DNA of 64,000 bases from Nitrospira sp. (lineage in GTDB: Bacteria > Nitrospirota > Nitrospiria > Nitrospirales > Nitrospiraceae), in contig JABFSU010000024.1 in assembly GCA_013140455.1 (NCBI GenBank), positions 35,540 to 99,539 on the forward strand. Reading direction: 5' to 3'. Shown here piece by piece: positions 62,440 to 64,000 of this stretch (position 1 is the stretch's first letter; each line of letters opens with the position of its first letter). Under the pieces are notes generated by a model. That model did no database searches and was not told the origin of the DNA. It saw nothing but the letters and a program-made list of their open reading frames with translations. A program made the position numbers and the translations under genes.

Positions 62440-63228
62440 TTAAGAGGATACGGTGCTCAGCACCCGGCCGAATCGGCGTTCGCGGCGCTGATATTCGATC
62501 AACGCGAGCAGGAACTCACGTCGCCGAAAGTCGGGCCAGGGCGTTGAGGTGAAGTAGAGCTCGGTATAGGCCAGTTGCCAGAGAAGGAAGTTGCTGATGC
62601 GGGTCTCGCCGCTGGTTCGAATCAACAGGTCGGGGTCAGGAAGCGGGTGTGTGTAGAGATAGCGCGATAGCAGCGTTTCATCAATCTGGTCAGGCCGGAG
62701 TGATCCTGCCTGCGTATCCTTCAGAATGCCGCGAACGGCGTCGACGATCTCGGTTCGTCCTCCGTAACTGAGCGCCACGGTCAGATGCAGCTTGTTCAGA
62801 TGCGCGGTTTCCTGTTCGGTTGTCCGGACCCAGCGCCGGGCGCTCTCTGGAAGCGCATCGAGTCGTCCGATGGCGCGGAAGCGAACGCCTTGCTCAATGA
62901 GGCTGGCTCGCTCGGTGGACAAGTAATGTTCCAGAAGGCCCATCAGCGCGGAGATCTCCTGCGTCGGCCGATTCCAATTCTCCTGTGAGAATGCGTAAAT
63001 GGTCAGGTGTTGAATGCCCAGTTCGAGAGACAGCGTGATCATTTCACGGACGGAATTGATCCCTTCCCGATGACCGGCAATGCGAGGCAGGCTTCGAAAC
63101 TCGGCCCAGCGGCCGTTTCCATCCATAATGACGGCGACGTGTTTGGGCAGGAGTTCCGGTTCCAATTTGCCCGTCAATTCCTGCTCGGAAAGGTGTTCGA
63201 GGTTGGATGAAGCGGGTGTTCGTGACAT
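62440..63228 (-). CDS. uppS: Isoprenyl transferase (undecaprenyl diphosphate synthase)
   Basis: A 262-residue cis-prenyltransferase producing the C55 lipid carrier for cell-wall and polysaccharide units. Signature VIMDGNGRWAEFRSLPRIAG (catalytic Asp in MDGNGRWA), YAFSQENWNRP, LSYGGRTEIVDAVR and PDLLIRTSGETRISNFLLWQ. First gene of the run uppS-cdsA-dxr-rseP-proS; its promoter must be in the 200-bp gap before tldD. Confidence 0.96.
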   Translation of the reverse strand: MSRTPASSNLEHLSEQELTGKLEPELLPKHVAVIMDGNGRWAEFRSLPRIAGHREGINSVREMITLSLELGIQHLTIYAFSQENWNRPTQEISALMGLLEHYLSTERASLIEQGVRFRAIGRLDALPESARRWVRTTEQETAHLNKLHLTVALSYGGRTEIVDAVRGILKDTQAGSLRPDQIDETLLSRYLYTHPLPDPDLLIRTSGETRISNFLLWQLAYTELYFTSTPWPDFRRREFLLALIEYQRRERRFGRVLSTVSS

Positions 63229-63357
63229 GAGAAGTGAGTCGATGTCCTTTCCGTGAAGACTCGATGGCAGGTGTTCAAAGTCTACTGACGAGGGTAGGTA
63301 ATGTCAAACGCTATTTAGTAAAAGCCCTTGGTCTGTCAATAGTTAAGATGTGTTGCA

Positions 63358-63387
63358 TTGCGGCTGCGGAAATGAATGGGCTATACT
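63358..63387 (+). promoter_or_regulatory. Candidate promoter of tldD
   Basis: TTGCGG at 63358-63363, 18-base spacer, TATACT at 63382-63387, 40 bp before the ATG. Confidence 0.42.
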
Positions 63388-63426
63388 CCGCGCTTGTTCC
63401 CATACAGAAACAAAGGGGCTTGATTG

Positions 63427-64000
63427 ATGGCTGATTCCGGGCAGCTCGAAAAATTCGGCATGACGGATCTGGAAGTGTTCCATGCCCTTGACCGGCTCAA
63501 TGTCCGGGACGTGGACTATGCCGATCTCTACTTCGAGTCGCGGGTATCGGAATCCGTCTCGATGGAAGAGGGGATCGTCAAGCGGGCCTCGAAGAGTATT
63601 TCCCAGGGCGTGGGGGTGCGGGCGACCGCCGGAGAAAAAACCGGGTTTGCCTACTCAGACGAGCTGACTAAAAAGGATCTGGAAATCGCCGCGGATACGG
63701 CCCGCTATATTGCCAATTCTCCCAAAGGTGACCGTAGTCTGCCTGTTCCGACGCAACGGAGGCCGACGCGTGATCTCTATCCCGTCGAACGGGCGAAGGC
63801 CGAGGTTGCAACTGCCGATCGGGTGGCTCTGTTGAATGCGATCGATGCCGAGGCGCGGCGCTACGATCCGCGTATCACCAACGTGCTGGCTTCCTTTAAT
63901 ACGGAATATAAAGTGGTGGCCGTGGCCACGTCAGATGGCACGTTGATCGGAGACGTGCAGCCGTTGTCCCGGCTGCAAGTCACCTGTATCGCTGAAGAAA
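63427..64000 (+). CDS. tldD: TldD-family metalloprotease (3' truncated by window edge)
   Basis: 191 codons present; frame open to the last base. Opening of TldD: VDYADLYFESRVSESVSMEE, then GVGVRATAGEKTGFAYSDEL, matching the N-terminal substrate-chamber half of TldD proteins. TldD with TldE/PmbA degrades peptides and matures some natural products. AAGGGG is upstream of the ATG. The metal site and partner are outside the window. Divergent from uppS. Confidence 0.92.
   Translation, partial: MADSGQLEKFGMTDLEVFHALDRLNVRDVDYADLYFESRVSESVSMEEGIVKRASKSISQGVGVRATAGEKTGFAYSDELTKKDLEIAADTARYIANSPKGDRSLPVPTQRRPTRDLYPVERAKAEVATADRVALLNAIDAEARRYDPRITNVLASFNTEYKVVAVATSDGTLIGDVQPLSRLQVTCIAEE

Noticed and set aside
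1..64000. CRISPR arrays, rRNA, transposases, integrases, prophage genes
   Set aside because: None seen on either strand by reading.

Overview
The window is a GC-rich (roughly 59 % by eye) bacterial chromosome segment with dense, short-spaced genes. Gene flavour points to Nitrospirota, most likely a Nitrospira-like organism: a PEP-CTERM/exosortase-type exopolysaccharide cluster, diderm envelope genes (rseP, Skp-like OmpH, BamE-like lipoprotein, outer-membrane porins), palindromic miniature repeats, and many small conserved-looking hypotheticals with strong Shine-Dalgarno sites. The assignment is inferred from gene content, not from a marker gene. No rRNA, CRISPR array, transposase or integrase was seen.

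Layout. 1-5.5 kb: end of an exopolysaccharide export cluster (SLBB export protein, beta-barrel protein, Wzz/GumC-like chain-length protein, CpsD-like kinase, AAA+ ATPase with TPRs). 5.6-19.3 kb: a phosphate/polyphosphate region (phosphate-selective porin, lipoprotein, PstS-like binding protein, orphan response regulator with a degenerate receiver, CBS protein, TIGR03790 protein, methylglyoxal synthase, polyphosphate kinase, canonical PhoB-like regulator). Four promoter regions here carry TTAAC-type direct repeats at an 11-bp period and look like Pho boxes. 19.7-23.2 kb: tRNA-Phe, FKBP isomerase, two tRNA-Ser genes and serS, with a small zinc-ribbon gene. 23.4-29.9 kb: radical SAM/rhodanese pair, Skp-like chaperone, HD-GYP and HEAT-repeat pair, SGNH hydrolase and thioredoxin. 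29.9-38.8 kb: zwf-gnd, a nucleotidyltransferase pair, threonine aldolase, an ATP/ADP-carrier-like membrane protein, a ProA-like protein that lacks the catalytic cysteine, and a methyltransferase.

40.6-49.9 kb is an island of small genes: CsbD-like protein, two fatty-acid desaturases, two RRM RNA-binding proteins, a DEAD-box helicase with a long leader, and several unnamed small proteins, two families of which occur twice. This set resembles a cold/stress-adaptation toolkit. 50.1-53.2 kb: a ZorA/ZorB-like stator pair without other Zorya genes, and tandem PilZ genes. 53.3-63.2 kb, all on the minus strand: MltC-like lytic transglycosylase, GAF-MshEN-GspE ATPase, and the housekeeping run uppS-cdsA-dxr-rseP-proS. 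tldD starts divergently at the right edge.

How the parts work together (inference). The 5.6-19.3 kb genes would take up phosphate (porin, PstS), store it (PPK) and regulate both (PhoB-like protein acting on the 11-bp-period boxes). HD-GYP and PilZ proteins point to c-di-GMP control of envelope behaviour. The 40-50 kb island would adjust membrane fluidity and RNA structure together.
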